Positions 17,954 to 25,692 of a stretch of 64,000 nt of DNA are shown piece by piece. Both the position numbers and the translations under genes were made by a program. The DNA is from Microcella flavibacter (GTDB taxonomy: Bacteria; Actinomycetota; Actinomycetes; Actinomycetales; Microbacteriaceae), in contig NZ_CP051299.1 in NCBI RefSeq assembly GCF_012530535.1, forward strand, positions 62,001-126,000. The letters are read 5' to 3'. Every line of letters begins with the position of its first letter. Position 1 is the stretch's first letter. The notes under the pieces were generated by a model. The model was not told where the DNA came from and made no database searches. It was given only the letters and a program-made list of their open reading frames with translations.

Positions 17954-18976
17954 CTAGCCGCGGGCGGCGACCGCCGCGGCCAGCTGGTCGACGACCTCGT
18001 CGAGACCCCACGACAGCGAGAGCGCGGTGGGGGGCGAGACGGAGGAGATGAAGTCCTCGCCGATCAGGCGGGCGATGGCGCCCTCCTGCACGGCGGGCAG
18101 CGAGGCGGCGTAGGCGCCCTCGGTCACGAGATCGGCCTCGGCCTCGTCGGTGCCGTAGACGACGAGCACGTCCGAGACGAGCTCGCTCACGCGCTCGTAC
18201 GAGAGGGTGAAGTAGAACGGCGACTCGTCGGTGTCGAGCTCGTCGACGGCCGGGGCGTTGACGAAGCCGAGGTCGAGCATGAACTCGACGCGCGGGTCCT
18301 CATCCGCGTAGACGTAGAAGGTGCCGGCGGCGCTGTCCCAGGCGGTCGCGAGGGTCAGGCCTTCGAACTCGGGGTGCGCGGCGGCGGCGTCGGCGATCTG
18401 CTGCTCGATGTCGTCGAGCACGGTCGCGGCCTCGTCCTGCAGGCCGAGGGCCTCGCCGGTGATGGTGACGATGTCCTTCCACGGCGTCGACCACGGCTCG
18501 TCGGGGTAGGCCACGACGGGGGCGATCTCGCTCAGGGTGTCGTACTGCTCCTCGGTCAGCCCTGAGTAGTGGGCGAGGATGATGTCGGGGTCGGCGGCCG
18601 CGATCTCCTCGAAGGGCACGTCGCTGCCGGTGTTGGTCAGGATGGTCGGCGTCGCGTCGCCCGACTCCTCGAGCGCCTCGGCGACCCAGGGGAGGATGCC
18701 CTCCTCGTCGCCGCCGTAGGCCTGGAACGGCATCGCCACGGGGGTCACGCCGAGGGCGATGGCGGCGTCGGCCGTGGCCCAGCCCCAGGTGACGACCCGC
18801 TCGGGCGCCTCGGTGATCTCGGTCTCGCCGAAGGCGTGGCTGATGGTGACGGGGAACGCGGCGTCGTCGGCGCCGGTCGATCCGGCGTCGGTGTCGGCGG
18901 CGGGGGAGCAGCCGGCGAGGGCGAGCGCGGCGACCGCGACGAGGGCTGCCGCGGTGCGGCGGACGGGGGTGAGCAC
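17954..18976 (-). CDS. Iron-siderophore ABC transporter substrate-binding lipoprotein
   Basis: 340 residues. A signal peptide ends in the lipobox LALAGC, so it is a lipid-anchored binding protein of the FecB/FepB (PF01497) type; PERVVTWGWATADAAIALGVTPVA is the family's N-terminal pattern. Starts at GTG 18976 with AGGAGT upstream. An iron box lies 45 nt before the start. It probably delivers a ferric siderophore to the permease and ATPase encoded just upstream on the same strand. Confidence 0.9.
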   Translation of the reverse strand: MLTPVRRTAAALVAVAALALAGCSPAADTDAGSTGADDAAFPVTISHAFGETEITEAPERVVTWGWATADAAIALGVTPVAMPFQAYGGDEEGILPWVAEALEESGDATPTILTNTGSDVPFEEIAAADPDIILAHYSGLTEEQYDTLSEIAPVVAYPDEPWSTPWKDIVTITGEALGLQDEAATVLDDIEQQIADAAAAHPEFEGLTLATAWDSAAGTFYVYADEDPRVEFMLDLGFVNAPAVDELDTDESPFYFTLSYERVSELVSDVLVVYGTDEAEADLVTEGAYAASLPAVQEGAIARLIGEDFISSVSPPTALSLSWGLDEVVDQLAAAVAARG

Positions 18977-19020
18977 GGGGTGACTCCTGGAAGGCGGGCA
19001 GGCGGGGCGCCGGCGAGTGA

Positions 19021-19039
19021 TAAGGATAGCCTTACCTTA
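19021..19039 (-). promoter_or_regulatory. DtxR/IdeR-type iron box
   Basis: TAAGGATAGCCTTACCTTA is a near-palindromic 19-mer that matches the DtxR/IdeR consensus (TTAGGTTAGSCTAACCTAA) at most positions. It lies upstream of the siderophore-binding protein gene, implying repression when iron is plentiful. Confidence 0.8.
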
Positions 19040-19114
19040 CCACGCGATCAGCGCCGGACAACCGGGCGACCGCTCAGGCGGCGCCGCTCGTCGGCCGCCC
19101 GCCCGCCCGCGCCG

Positions 19115-20035
19115 CTACTCCGCCGGCTGCGATCGCGGCAGGATGACCGGCCGACCCGTGTCCGGATCCTCGAGCACCCGCGCCTCGACCCCGAAGGCCC
19201 GCTGCACGACCTCGCCCGTGAGCACCGCGCCGGGCGCCCCGCGCGCGATGATCGCGCCGTCGGCCATGACGACGAGGTCGTCGGCGTAGCGGGCGGCGAG
19301 GGTGAGGTCGTGGATGACGAGCACGACGGTCATCCCGCGGGCGACCTCGGCCCGCAGCACGTCGAGCACCTCGACCTGGTGAGCGATGTCGAGCGCGCTC
19401 GTCGGCTCGTCGAGCAGCAGGATGCGCGGCTGCTGCGCGAGCGCCATCGCGATCCAGACCCGCTGCCGCTGGCCGCCGCTCAGCTCGTCGACGCGCCGGT
19501 CGACGAGCTCCATGGCGTCGGTCGCCTCGAGCGCGGCGGCGACGATGAGGTCGTCGTCGCTGCGGCGCCCGCGGAAGATCCCCTGGTGCGGGTAGCGTCC
19601 GCGCGCGACGAGCTCGGCGACGCGGATGCCCTCGGGAGCGATCGGCGACTGCGGCAGCACCCCGATCGCGCGCGCGATGCGCCGGCTCGGGATGCGGGCC
19701 ACGTCGACGCCGTCGAGCGTCACGCGGCCGGCCTGCGGCGCGAGCAGGCGGGCGAGGCCGCGCAGCAGGGTCGACTTGCCGCTGCCGTTCGCCCCGACGA
19801 GCGCCGTCAGCCGGCCCGGAGCGATCTCGAGGTCGACGCCCTCGCCGGCGCCGACGACGGTGCGCGCGCCGTAGGCGAGCTGCAGCGCCTCGGCGCGCAG
19901 CACGGGCGCGGCGGCGTCCTCGCCCGCGGCGGCGTGCAGCAGGTCGAGCGCGGAGACGGGCACGGCGCCGCCGGCGGCGGGCGCGGCGGGGGAGGCGGTC
20001 GGGCTCGCGGCGGCGCGACGGGCGGTGGGGCTCAT
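19115..20035 (-). CDS. Iron-siderophore ABC transporter ATP-binding protein
   Basis: 306 residues from ATG 20035. Walker A GANGSGKST, signature LSGGQRQR, Walker B ILLLDEPTSALD and the switch His in VIHDLT are all present. The first 45 residues are an unusual Ala-rich extension before the ATPase core. Its start overlaps the stop of the upstream permease (ATGA). FecE/FepC-type. Confidence 0.93.
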   Translation of the reverse strand: MSPTARRAAASPTASPAAPAAGGAVPVSALDLLHAAAGEDAAAPVLRAEALQLAYGARTVVGAGEGVDLEIAPGRLTALVGANGSGKSTLLRGLARLLAPQAGRVTLDGVDVARIPSRRIARAIGVLPQSPIAPEGIRVAELVARGRYPHQGIFRGRRSDDDLIVAAALEATDAMELVDRRVDELSGGQRQRVWIAMALAQQPRILLLDEPTSALDIAHQVEVLDVLRAEVARGMTVVLVIHDLTLAARYADDLVVMADGAIIARGAPGAVLTGEVVQRAFGVEARVLEDPDTGRPVILPRSQPAE

Positions 20036-21234
20036 GAGCGGGGGTCCTTCCCGGAGGAGATGGGGCGCGAACCGGTCGGGCGCGTCCGGGCGCGGCCGGC
20101 CGAGCGCACGGAGTCGCCGCCGGATCCGCGCCCGCCGCGCACGAGCAGCACGAGCAGCACGATCGAGCCCGCGGCCCCGGTGATGAGGCCGACCGGCGGC
20201 TGGAACACCCCCGGCACGAGGTGCTGCGCGACGAGGTCGGCGACGACGACGACGGCCGCCCCGACGAGCGCGGCGGTGCCGAGGGCGGGGCCGCGGCCGC
20301 GCAGCCCGCGCGCGATCGGGCCGGCGGCGAAGGCGACGAAGGCGATCGGCCCGGCGACCGAGACCGCGGCGGCGGCCAGGATGCTCGACAGCACCATCGC
20401 GCCCACCCGGGTGCTGACGGGCCGCGCGCCGAGGGCGCGCGCCGAGCCGTCGTCGAGCGCCTGCGCGGCGAGCGGGCGCCGCGCGGCGACGAGCACGAGG
20501 CCGGAGACCGCGAGGGTGCCCCCGACGATGGCGACCTTCTCCCACGACGGCGATCCGACCGATCCGACGAGCCAGAAGTAGGCGCTCTCGGCCTGGGTGA
20601 GGGTGGCGCGGGTGAGCGCGTAGCCGACGATGCCGTTGGCGAGGAAGGCGACGGCGATGCCGATCACGACGAAGCGCGCGCCGCTGACGCCGCGGCCGCT
20701 CGCGAGCAGCACGAGCGCGGTGGCGAGGAGCGCTCCGACGAGGGCGGCGCCCGTCACGGCCGTGCCGACGAGGCCGGCGCCGAGGGCGAGCACGGCCGCG
20801 GCGGAGGCGCCGCCGGTGACGCCCACGATATCGGGGCTCGCGAGGGGGTTGCGCACGACCGACTGCAGCAGGGCTCCGGCGAGGCCGAGCGCGGCCCCCA
20901 CGACGAGGGCGAGGGCCAGGCGCGGCAGCCGCACGCCCTGCACGATGAACTGCGCGCCGCCCGCGCCGTCGAGTCCGAGCAGCCCGGCGACGACCTCGTC
21001 AGGGGGGAGGGGCACGGCGCCGAGCGCGAGCGCGAGCATCCCGCTCAGCAGGATGACGAGGCCGAGCGCGCCCGCGACGAGCGCGCGGCGGCGGCCGTCG
21101 CGGCGGCGCCCGTGCTCGATGGCGGCGATGGTGGCGAGGCAGGCGGCGGGCAGGTGCGCCCGGTCGACGGCGGCGGGCGGCCGCGGGTCGAGCGCGGGCG
21201 GGTGGGCGGCGCCGCGCGCGAGCACGCCGGTCAC
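20032..21234 (-). CDS. Iron-siderophore ABC transporter permease (FecCD family), second
   Basis: 400 residues from GTG 21234. Multiple membrane helices with FecCD marks: LRLPRLALALVVGAALGLAGALLQ-like, NPLASPDIVGVTGGASAAAV and GPIAFVAF. About 45 residues before the first helix and about 35 charged residues after the last are extra to the family core. It lies 40 nt after the other permease and would form a heterodimer with it. Confidence 0.92.
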   Translation of the reverse strand: MTGVLARGAAHPPALDPRPPAAVDRAHLPAACLATIAAIEHGRRRDGRRRALVAGALGLVILLSGMLALALGAVPLPPDEVVAGLLGLDGAGGAQFIVQGVRLPRLALALVVGAALGLAGALLQSVVRNPLASPDIVGVTGGASAAAVLALGAGLVGTAVTGAALVGALLATALVLLASGRGVSGARFVVIGIAVAFLANGIVGYALTRATLTQAESAYFWLVGSVGSPSWEKVAIVGGTLAVSGLVLVAARRPLAAQALDDGSARALGARPVSTRVGAMVLSSILAAAAVSVAGPIAFVAFAAGPIARGLRGRGPALGTAALVGAAVVVVADLVAQHLVPGVFQPPVGLITGAAGSIVLLVLLVRGGRGSGGDSVRSAGRARTRPTGSRPISSGKDPRS

Positions 21235-21274
21235 GGGAGCACCGCCGGAGCGGAGGGGACGATGCGCGCGGGCG

Positions 21275-22339
21275 TCATGCGCGCAGCCCCTCGCGCGAGC
21301 GCACGAGCAGGATGAGCAGCGGGGCTCCGAGCGCGGCGACGACGATGCCGGCCTCGAGCTCGCCGGGCGGCACGACGAGGCGGCCGATGATGTCGGCGAC
21401 GAGCACGAGGGCGGCGCCGGCGAGGGCGGCGACCGGTATGCGCGCGAGGTGCGAGCCGCCGACGGCGACGCGGGCGGCGTGCGCCCCGACGAGGCCGACG
21501 AACACGATGGGCCCGGCGATGGCGGTCGCGGCGCCGGCGAGCACGACGATCGTCGCGATCGCGGCGGCGCGGGTGGGCGCGAGGCGGAACCCGAGCCCGC
21601 GGGCCACGTCGTCGCCGAGTGCGAGCGCGTCGAGCGCGCGGGCGAGCAGGGCGGCGCCGACGATGCCGACGACGATGAGCGGCGAGAGCGCGAGCGCGCC
21701 GTCGAGGCTGCGCCCGGTGAGCGAGCCGACCGTCCAGAAGCGGTAGCGGTCGAGGGTCTCGGGATCGCTCAGCAGCACGAGGGTCGTGAGCGAGGTGAGG
21801 CCGGCGGTCACGGCGGCGCCCGCGACGACGAGCAGCGCCGGATCGCTGCCGACGCGCGAGGTCGCGGCGATCGCGGCGATGAGCGAGGCCGCGCCGAGCG
21901 CCCCGAGCAGGCTGAAGCCGGCGAGCGCGAGCACCGAGGTGACGCCCGCGACGGCGATGCCGAGCACGACGGCGAACGAGGCGCCCGCCGTGACGCCGAG
22001 CAGGCCCGGGTCGGCGATGGGGTTGCGGGTGACGCCCTGCATGACGATGCCGGCGACGCCGAGGGCGGCGCCCGCGAGCAGGCCGATGACGGTGCGGGGG
22101 ATGCGCAGCTCGCGCACCACGACGGCGTCGACGGAGTCGGGGCCGAGCGCCGCGGGGTCGACGAGCGCGAGCACGGCGACGATCGGGTCGGTCGCCCGCG
22201 CCCCCACCGCGAGGCTCAGCGCGACGGCGATGAGCAGGCCGCCGACGAGCGCGCCGACGCCGAGCAGGCGGCGCGCACCTCCCCCCGGTCGCCGCAGCGC
22301 CGGAGCGGGCGGGGCGAGCGCGGGGCTGCCCCCGCTCAC
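21275..22339 (-). CDS. Iron-siderophore ABC transporter permease (FecCD family), first
   Basis: 354 residues from GTG 22339, overlapping the siderophore-interacting protein stop as GTGA. Family marks are LRIPRTVIGLLAGAALGVAGIVMQGVTRNPIADPGLLGVTAGAS and GPIVFVGLVGAHAAR. Partner of the permease at 20032-21234. Confidence 0.92.
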   Translation of the reverse strand: MSGGSPALAPPAPALRRPGGGARRLLGVGALVGGLLIAVALSLAVGARATDPIVAVLALVDPAALGPDSVDAVVVRELRIPRTVIGLLAGAALGVAGIVMQGVTRNPIADPGLLGVTAGASFAVVLGIAVAGVTSVLALAGFSLLGALGAASLIAAIAATSRVGSDPALLVVAGAAVTAGLTSLTTLVLLSDPETLDRYRFWTVGSLTGRSLDGALALSPLIVVGIVGAALLARALDALALGDDVARGLGFRLAPTRAAAIATIVVLAGAATAIAGPIVFVGLVGAHAARVAVGGSHLARIPVAALAGAALVLVADIIGRLVVPPGELEAGIVVAALGAPLLILLVRSREGLRA

Positions 22340-23391
22340 TGCCCTTCGCTGCGGCCGTGCCGCCAGTAGCCCATGAAGGCGACGTTGGTGCGGGCGACGC
22401 CGACCTCGCTGACGAGGTGGCGGCGCAGCAGCTTGACGCTGCCCGCCTCGCCCGCGATCCACGCGTAGAAGTCGCCCGTGGTCGGGTCGACGGGGCTGTC
22501 CCAGAGCAGCTCGGAGTCGACGTCGACGTCGTCGAGCGCGTCCGGGGTCGAGCGCACGACGCTCGCGAGCTCGGCGGTGTGCCGCGGCAGCCAGCCGCGC
22601 ACGGCCTGCATGAGCAGCTCGCCGCGCGGGGCGACGGCCTCGAAGCCGCGCGCGGTCTCGCAGCCCGCATCGCGGGCGAGCCAGGCGATGCGCGAGGCGC
22701 CCTTCGGAACCACGTTCTGGATGTCGGCGCTCGACGGCACCTCGATGAAGGACTGCGCGGTGACGCCCGGCTCGAGCGACTCCATGATCGAGCAGATGGC
22801 GGGCAGGGCGGTCTCGTCGCCGACGAGCAGCAGGTGGCGCGCGGCGCCGGGGCGCCAGTCGCAGCCGACGGTCGGGTCGGCGGTGCGGGCGTCGGGGCCG
22901 ACGATGACGACGGCGTCGCCGACGGATGCCCGGCGCAGCCAGGCGGCGGCGGGCCCGTCCACGGCTCCGACTGCCGGCGGGTGCAGCACCATGTCGACGT
23001 CGAGCTGCCCGCGCTCGGGGCGGATGCTGCGCACCGTGTACGTGCGGAACGCGGGCCGCTCGCCCTCGGGCAGCGCGCGCCAGCGGGCGTACCAGCTGCC
23101 GTCGCGGATGCACTGCTCGTCGTGCTGGCCCAGATCGGGCATCCCGCCGCCCTCGAGGGGCAGCACGAGCTTGATGCGCTGGTCGAGGCCCGTCGGCGCG
23201 AACACCGCGAAGTCGGAGCTCGAGAACGTCACCCGCACGAGGTGGGGGCTGAGCGGCAGCACCCGCTCGACGACCGCGGCGAAGGGGCGGTAGGCCGGGT
23301 ACTCGACGGCAGCCTCGACGGCCGGCTCGACGACGGCCCCGTCGACGGGCGTCGCAGCGCCGTCGATCGCGGTCGAGGGTGAGGTAAGCAT
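22336..23391 (-). CDS. Siderophore-interacting protein (FAD-dependent ferric reductase)
   Basis: 351 residues of the ViuB/YqjH family. FAD-binding domain with RTYTVR (after PAFRTYTVRSIRPERGQLDVD) and an NAD(P)H-type C-terminal domain beginning LLLVGDETALPAICSIME. It would reduce imported ferric siderophore to release ferrous iron. First gene of the transporter operon. The ATG 23391 lies inside an iron box, so bound repressor would block the transcript start directly; the first 30 residues are low-complexity and a later start is possible. Confidence 0.9.
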   Translation of the reverse strand: MLTSPSTAIDGAATPVDGAVVEPAVEAAVEYPAYRPFAAVVERVLPLSPHLVRVTFSSSDFAVFAPTGLDQRIKLVLPLEGGGMPDLGQHDEQCIRDGSWYARWRALPEGERPAFRTYTVRSIRPERGQLDVDMVLHPPAVGAVDGPAAAWLRRASVGDAVVIVGPDARTADPTVGCDWRPGAARHLLLVGDETALPAICSIMESLEPGVTAQSFIEVPSSADIQNVVPKGASRIAWLARDAGCETARGFEAVAPRGELLMQAVRGWLPRHTAELASVVRSTPDALDDVDVDSELLWDSPVDPTTGDFYAWIAGEAGSVKLLRRHLVSEVGVARTNVAFMGYWRHGRSEGQ

Positions 23392-23398
23392 TACCTAA
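23380..23398 (-). promoter_or_regulatory. DtxR/IdeR-type iron box overlapping a start codon
   Basis: TGAGGTAAGCATTACCTAA is a near-palindromic 19-mer with the TTAGGT/ACCT arms of the iron box. The proposed ATG (23389-23391) is in its centre. Confidence 0.75.
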
Positions 23399-23549
23399 GT
23401 ATGCAGGAACCCCGGCCGTGGGCGCGAGTCGGGATGCCCTGGGAATAGTCTCCACGAAACCTTCGTGCCGTCCGTGCCCGCGACTACGCTGGAATTCTGC
23501 GCCCCCCAGCCGATCCCGGAGGCGCGGCAGACGATACGAGGAGACGACT

Positions 23550-23909
23550 ATGCGTGGAAAGATCCTGTTCCTGACCGGTATGGGCGTGGGCTACGTGCTC
23601 GGCACCAAGGCCGGCCGCGAGCGCTACAACCAGATCAAGCGCACCGCCTCCACGCTCTGGAGCGACCCGCGGGTGCAGCAGCGCGTCGACCAGGTCGAGG
23701 ACTTCGTGAAGGAGAAGGGCCCGGAGGTCGCCGAGTTCGTGGGCGACAACGCCAAGAAGCTCGCCTCGCAGGTCACCGGCCGCGGCTCGTCGACCTCGGG
23801 CTCCGGCTCGACCGCGAAGAGCACCCGCAGCACGCGCAGCTCGGCCGCGAAGAGCTCCACCGCCAAGAGCTCCACCGCGAAGGGCTCGAGCAGCTCGAGC
23901 TCCTCCTGA
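23550..23909 (+). CDS. YtxH-like membrane-associated protein
   Basis: 119 residues from ATG 23550 with CGAGGAG upstream. The N-terminus FLTGMGVGYVLGTKAGRERYNQI is the YtxH-type glycine-rich membrane segment; a helical region follows, and the last 40 residues are a Ser/Thr/Lys low-complexity tail (repeated STAKS). First of three small envelope genes. A paralogue is at 53821-54102. Confidence 0.75.
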   Translation: MRGKILFLTGMGVGYVLGTKAGRERYNQIKRTASTLWSDPRVQQRVDQVEDFVKEKGPEVAEFVGDNAKKLASQVTGRGSSTSGSGSTAKSTRSTRSSAAKSSTAKSSTAKGSSSSSSS

Positions 23910-23922
23910 GCGGGGCGCGACG

Positions 23923-24327
23923 ATGACCGACCCCCGTCAGAGCAGTGAGCGCAAAGGACTCTTCGCGCTCATCGCCGACGTGCCCCGACTGATCGGAGAC
24001 CTCGTGCGCGCGGAGATCCAGGCGGCCAAGGACGAGATCGCCGGCAAGCTCAAGGCCGCCGGCATCGGCGTCGGGCTGCTCGTCGGCGCCGGCCTGTTCG
24101 CGCTGTTCGCGCTCATGGTGCTGCTGGCCGCCGCCGTGCTCGGCCTCGCCACCGTGCTGCCCGCCTGGGCGGCCGCGCTCATCGTGGGCGGTGCGCTGCT
24201 GCTCATCGCCGTCATCATCGCCCTCATCGGCGTCTCCGCACTGAAGCGCGGGGTGCCGCCCATGCCCACCGACACGATGGACAGTGTCAAGGAAGACGTC
24301 CGCGCCGTGCGCGGACTCAGGAAGTAG
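23923..24327 (+). CDS. Phage holin-like family membrane protein (actinobacterial Holin-X)
   Basis: 134 residues. An amphipathic N-terminal part (LIADVPRLIGDLVRAEIQAAKDEIAGKLKAAGIG) leads into two strong membrane helices. This is the pattern of PF07332, which is named after holins but is chromosomal and widespread in actinobacteria. It is 13 nt after the YtxH-like gene. No phage genes are nearby. Confidence 0.8.
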   Translation: MTDPRQSSERKGLFALIADVPRLIGDLVRAEIQAAKDEIAGKLKAAGIGVGLLVGAGLFALFALMVLLAAAVLGLATVLPAWAAALIVGGALLLIAVIIALIGVSALKRGVPPMPTDTMDSVKEDVRAVRGLRK

Positions 24328-24336
24328 AGGCCAGAC

Positions 24337-24645
24337 ATGACCGACGCCCAGACCCCCGCCGCCGCGAGCAGCTCCGCCGCGACGAGCACCGAGAAGTCCA
24401 TCGCCAGCGCCGTCGAGAACGCGAAGGAGGCCGTCACCGACTCCGTCGAGGCGACCCGCGCGCAGCTCGAGCACACGCTCGACGCCATCGAGGAGCGCCT
24501 CGACGTCAAGAAGCGCAGCGAGGAGCTCTACGCCAAGGCGCAGCGCTCGTACGACGAGAACCCCGTGCCGTGGATCGTCGGCGCGACCGCCGTCGCCGTC
24601 GGCGTCGTCGGGCTCATCGCCTGGGCGATCTTCAGCGACGACTGA
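24337..24645 (+). CDS. DUF3618-like membrane protein
   Basis: 102 residues: a charged helical N-terminus with TRAQLEHTLDAIEERLD, the DUF3618 mark, then one C-terminal membrane helix (WIVGATAVAVGVVGLIAWAIF). It follows the holin-like gene by 9 nt, and the three probably form one transcript. Function unknown. Confidence 0.7.
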   Translation: MTDAQTPAAASSSAATSTEKSIASAVENAKEAVTDSVEATRAQLEHTLDAIEERLDVKKRSEELYAKAQRSYDENPVPWIVGATAVAVGVVGLIAWAIFSDD

Positions 24646-24662
24646 GCGCCCCTCCGGCCGCA

Positions 24663-24702
24663 CCGCGCCGCCCCTCGCCTTTTCGGCGGGTGGGCGGCGC
24701 GG
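24663..24702 (+). terminator. GC-rich hairpin terminator
   Basis: CCGCGCCGCCC (24663-24673) pairs perfectly with GGGCGGCGCGG (24692-24702), 18 nt after the DUF3618-like stop; it ends the small envelope operon. Confidence 0.7.
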
Positions 24703-24754
24703 CGGTTAACCGGATCGTGACCCTCTCGATTAGGGTTCCCGGCCGCGCAGGGCG

Positions 24755-25597
24755 ATGATGGAACGGATGGCCCTCCCGAGCGATGCGATCGTCGACAGCG
24801 CCCCCACCGGGGCGCTCCCCGTGATCAAGCCCCTTCTCGGCTGGCGCGTGCTCGTTCCACGCGGCGGCAAGTGGGGCGACGGCATTTCCGCCGCGCTGCG
24901 CACCCTCGGCGCCGTGCCCGTCGTCGCGCCCCTCATCAACTTCGCCGGCACCGAGAACCCCGAGCAGCTGGCCGCCGAGCTCGAGCGCCTGCAGGCCGGC
25001 GAGTACGGCTGGCTCGTCGTGACGAGCGCCACCACCGTCGACGTGCTCATGAGCCAGGGCGTGCGGCTGCCCCAGCGCACCCGCGTCGCCGCCGTCGGCG
25101 AGACCACCGCGCACGCCCTGCAGCTCGCCGGCTACCGCGTCGACTTCGTGCCCGGCGACCACTCGGCGCGCGGCCTCGTCAAGGAGTGGCCCGGCACCGA
25201 GGCCGACGGCCCCGTGCTCATCCCGCAGAGCGAGATCGCCGAGCCCACCCTCGTCAGCGGACTCTCCGCCGCGGGCATCGACGCCCGCTTCGTCAGCGCC
25301 TACCGCACGATCGGCACCGCCGCCCCGGCCGCCGTCGTGCACGACGTCGCCGCCGGCCGCATCAACGCCCTGCTCGTCAGCTCGGGCAGCGTCGCCCGGC
25401 AGATCGCCGAGCAGTTCTCCCCGCTGCCGAGCACGACCGTCTGCATCTGCATCGGCCCCCGCACCGCCTTCGACGCGCGGGCCGCCGGCCTCACGGTGCA
25501 GGGCATCGCCGAGGAGCGCTCGAGCGCGGCGCTCGTGCGCGCGCTCTCCGACTACGTCATCGAGTCGGGCGACGTGCGCCCTCCCGCGGCCCGGTAG
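24755..25597 (+). CDS. hemD: Uroporphyrinogen-III synthase
   Basis: 280 residues. It closes and inverts ring D of hydroxymethylbilane. Two similar alpha/beta lobes are visible: WRVLVPRGG then LVVTSATTVDVL, VAAVGETTAHALQLAGYRVDFVP, and LLVSSGSVARQIAEQF, CICIGPRTAFDARAAGL. It supplies the step missing from the hem operon 7.4 kb upstream. ATG 24755 is used; ATG 24758 and 24767 are possible. TAGGGT at 24731 may be its -10 box. Confidence 0.9.
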   Translation: MMERMALPSDAIVDSAPTGALPVIKPLLGWRVLVPRGGKWGDGISAALRTLGAVPVVAPLINFAGTENPEQLAAELERLQAGEYGWLVVTSATTVDVLMSQGVRLPQRTRVAAVGETTAHALQLAGYRVDFVPGDHSARGLVKEWPGTEADGPVLIPQSEIAEPTLVSGLSAAGIDARFVSAYRTIGTAAPAAVVHDVAAGRINALLVSSGSVARQIAEQFSPLPSTTVCICIGPRTAFDARAAGLTVQGIAEERSSAALVRALSDYVIESGDVRPPAAR

Positions 25598-25627
25598 GCG
25601 ACGCGCGCGGGGCGGCCCGATCCGGTT

Positions 25628-25653
25628 CGGGATGCCCCGGCCGGGGCATCCCG
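25628..25653. terminator. Perfect 26-bp palindrome between convergent hemD and pfkA
   Basis: The left arm CGGGATGCCCCGG (25628-25640) is followed directly by its exact reverse complement (25641-25653). It sits between two convergent genes, so it can act as a bidirectional terminator. Its arms carry the GGGATGC motif seen across the window. Confidence 0.7.
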
Positions 25654-25692
25654 CAGCAGCAGGAGCCGGTCGTGCCCCTCGCCGGTCGTCGC

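Noticed and set aside
23923-24327. Possible prophage remnant because of the holin-like gene
   Set aside because: The family is a chromosomal actinobacterial membrane protein; no endolysin, tail, capsid or integrase genes are nearby.
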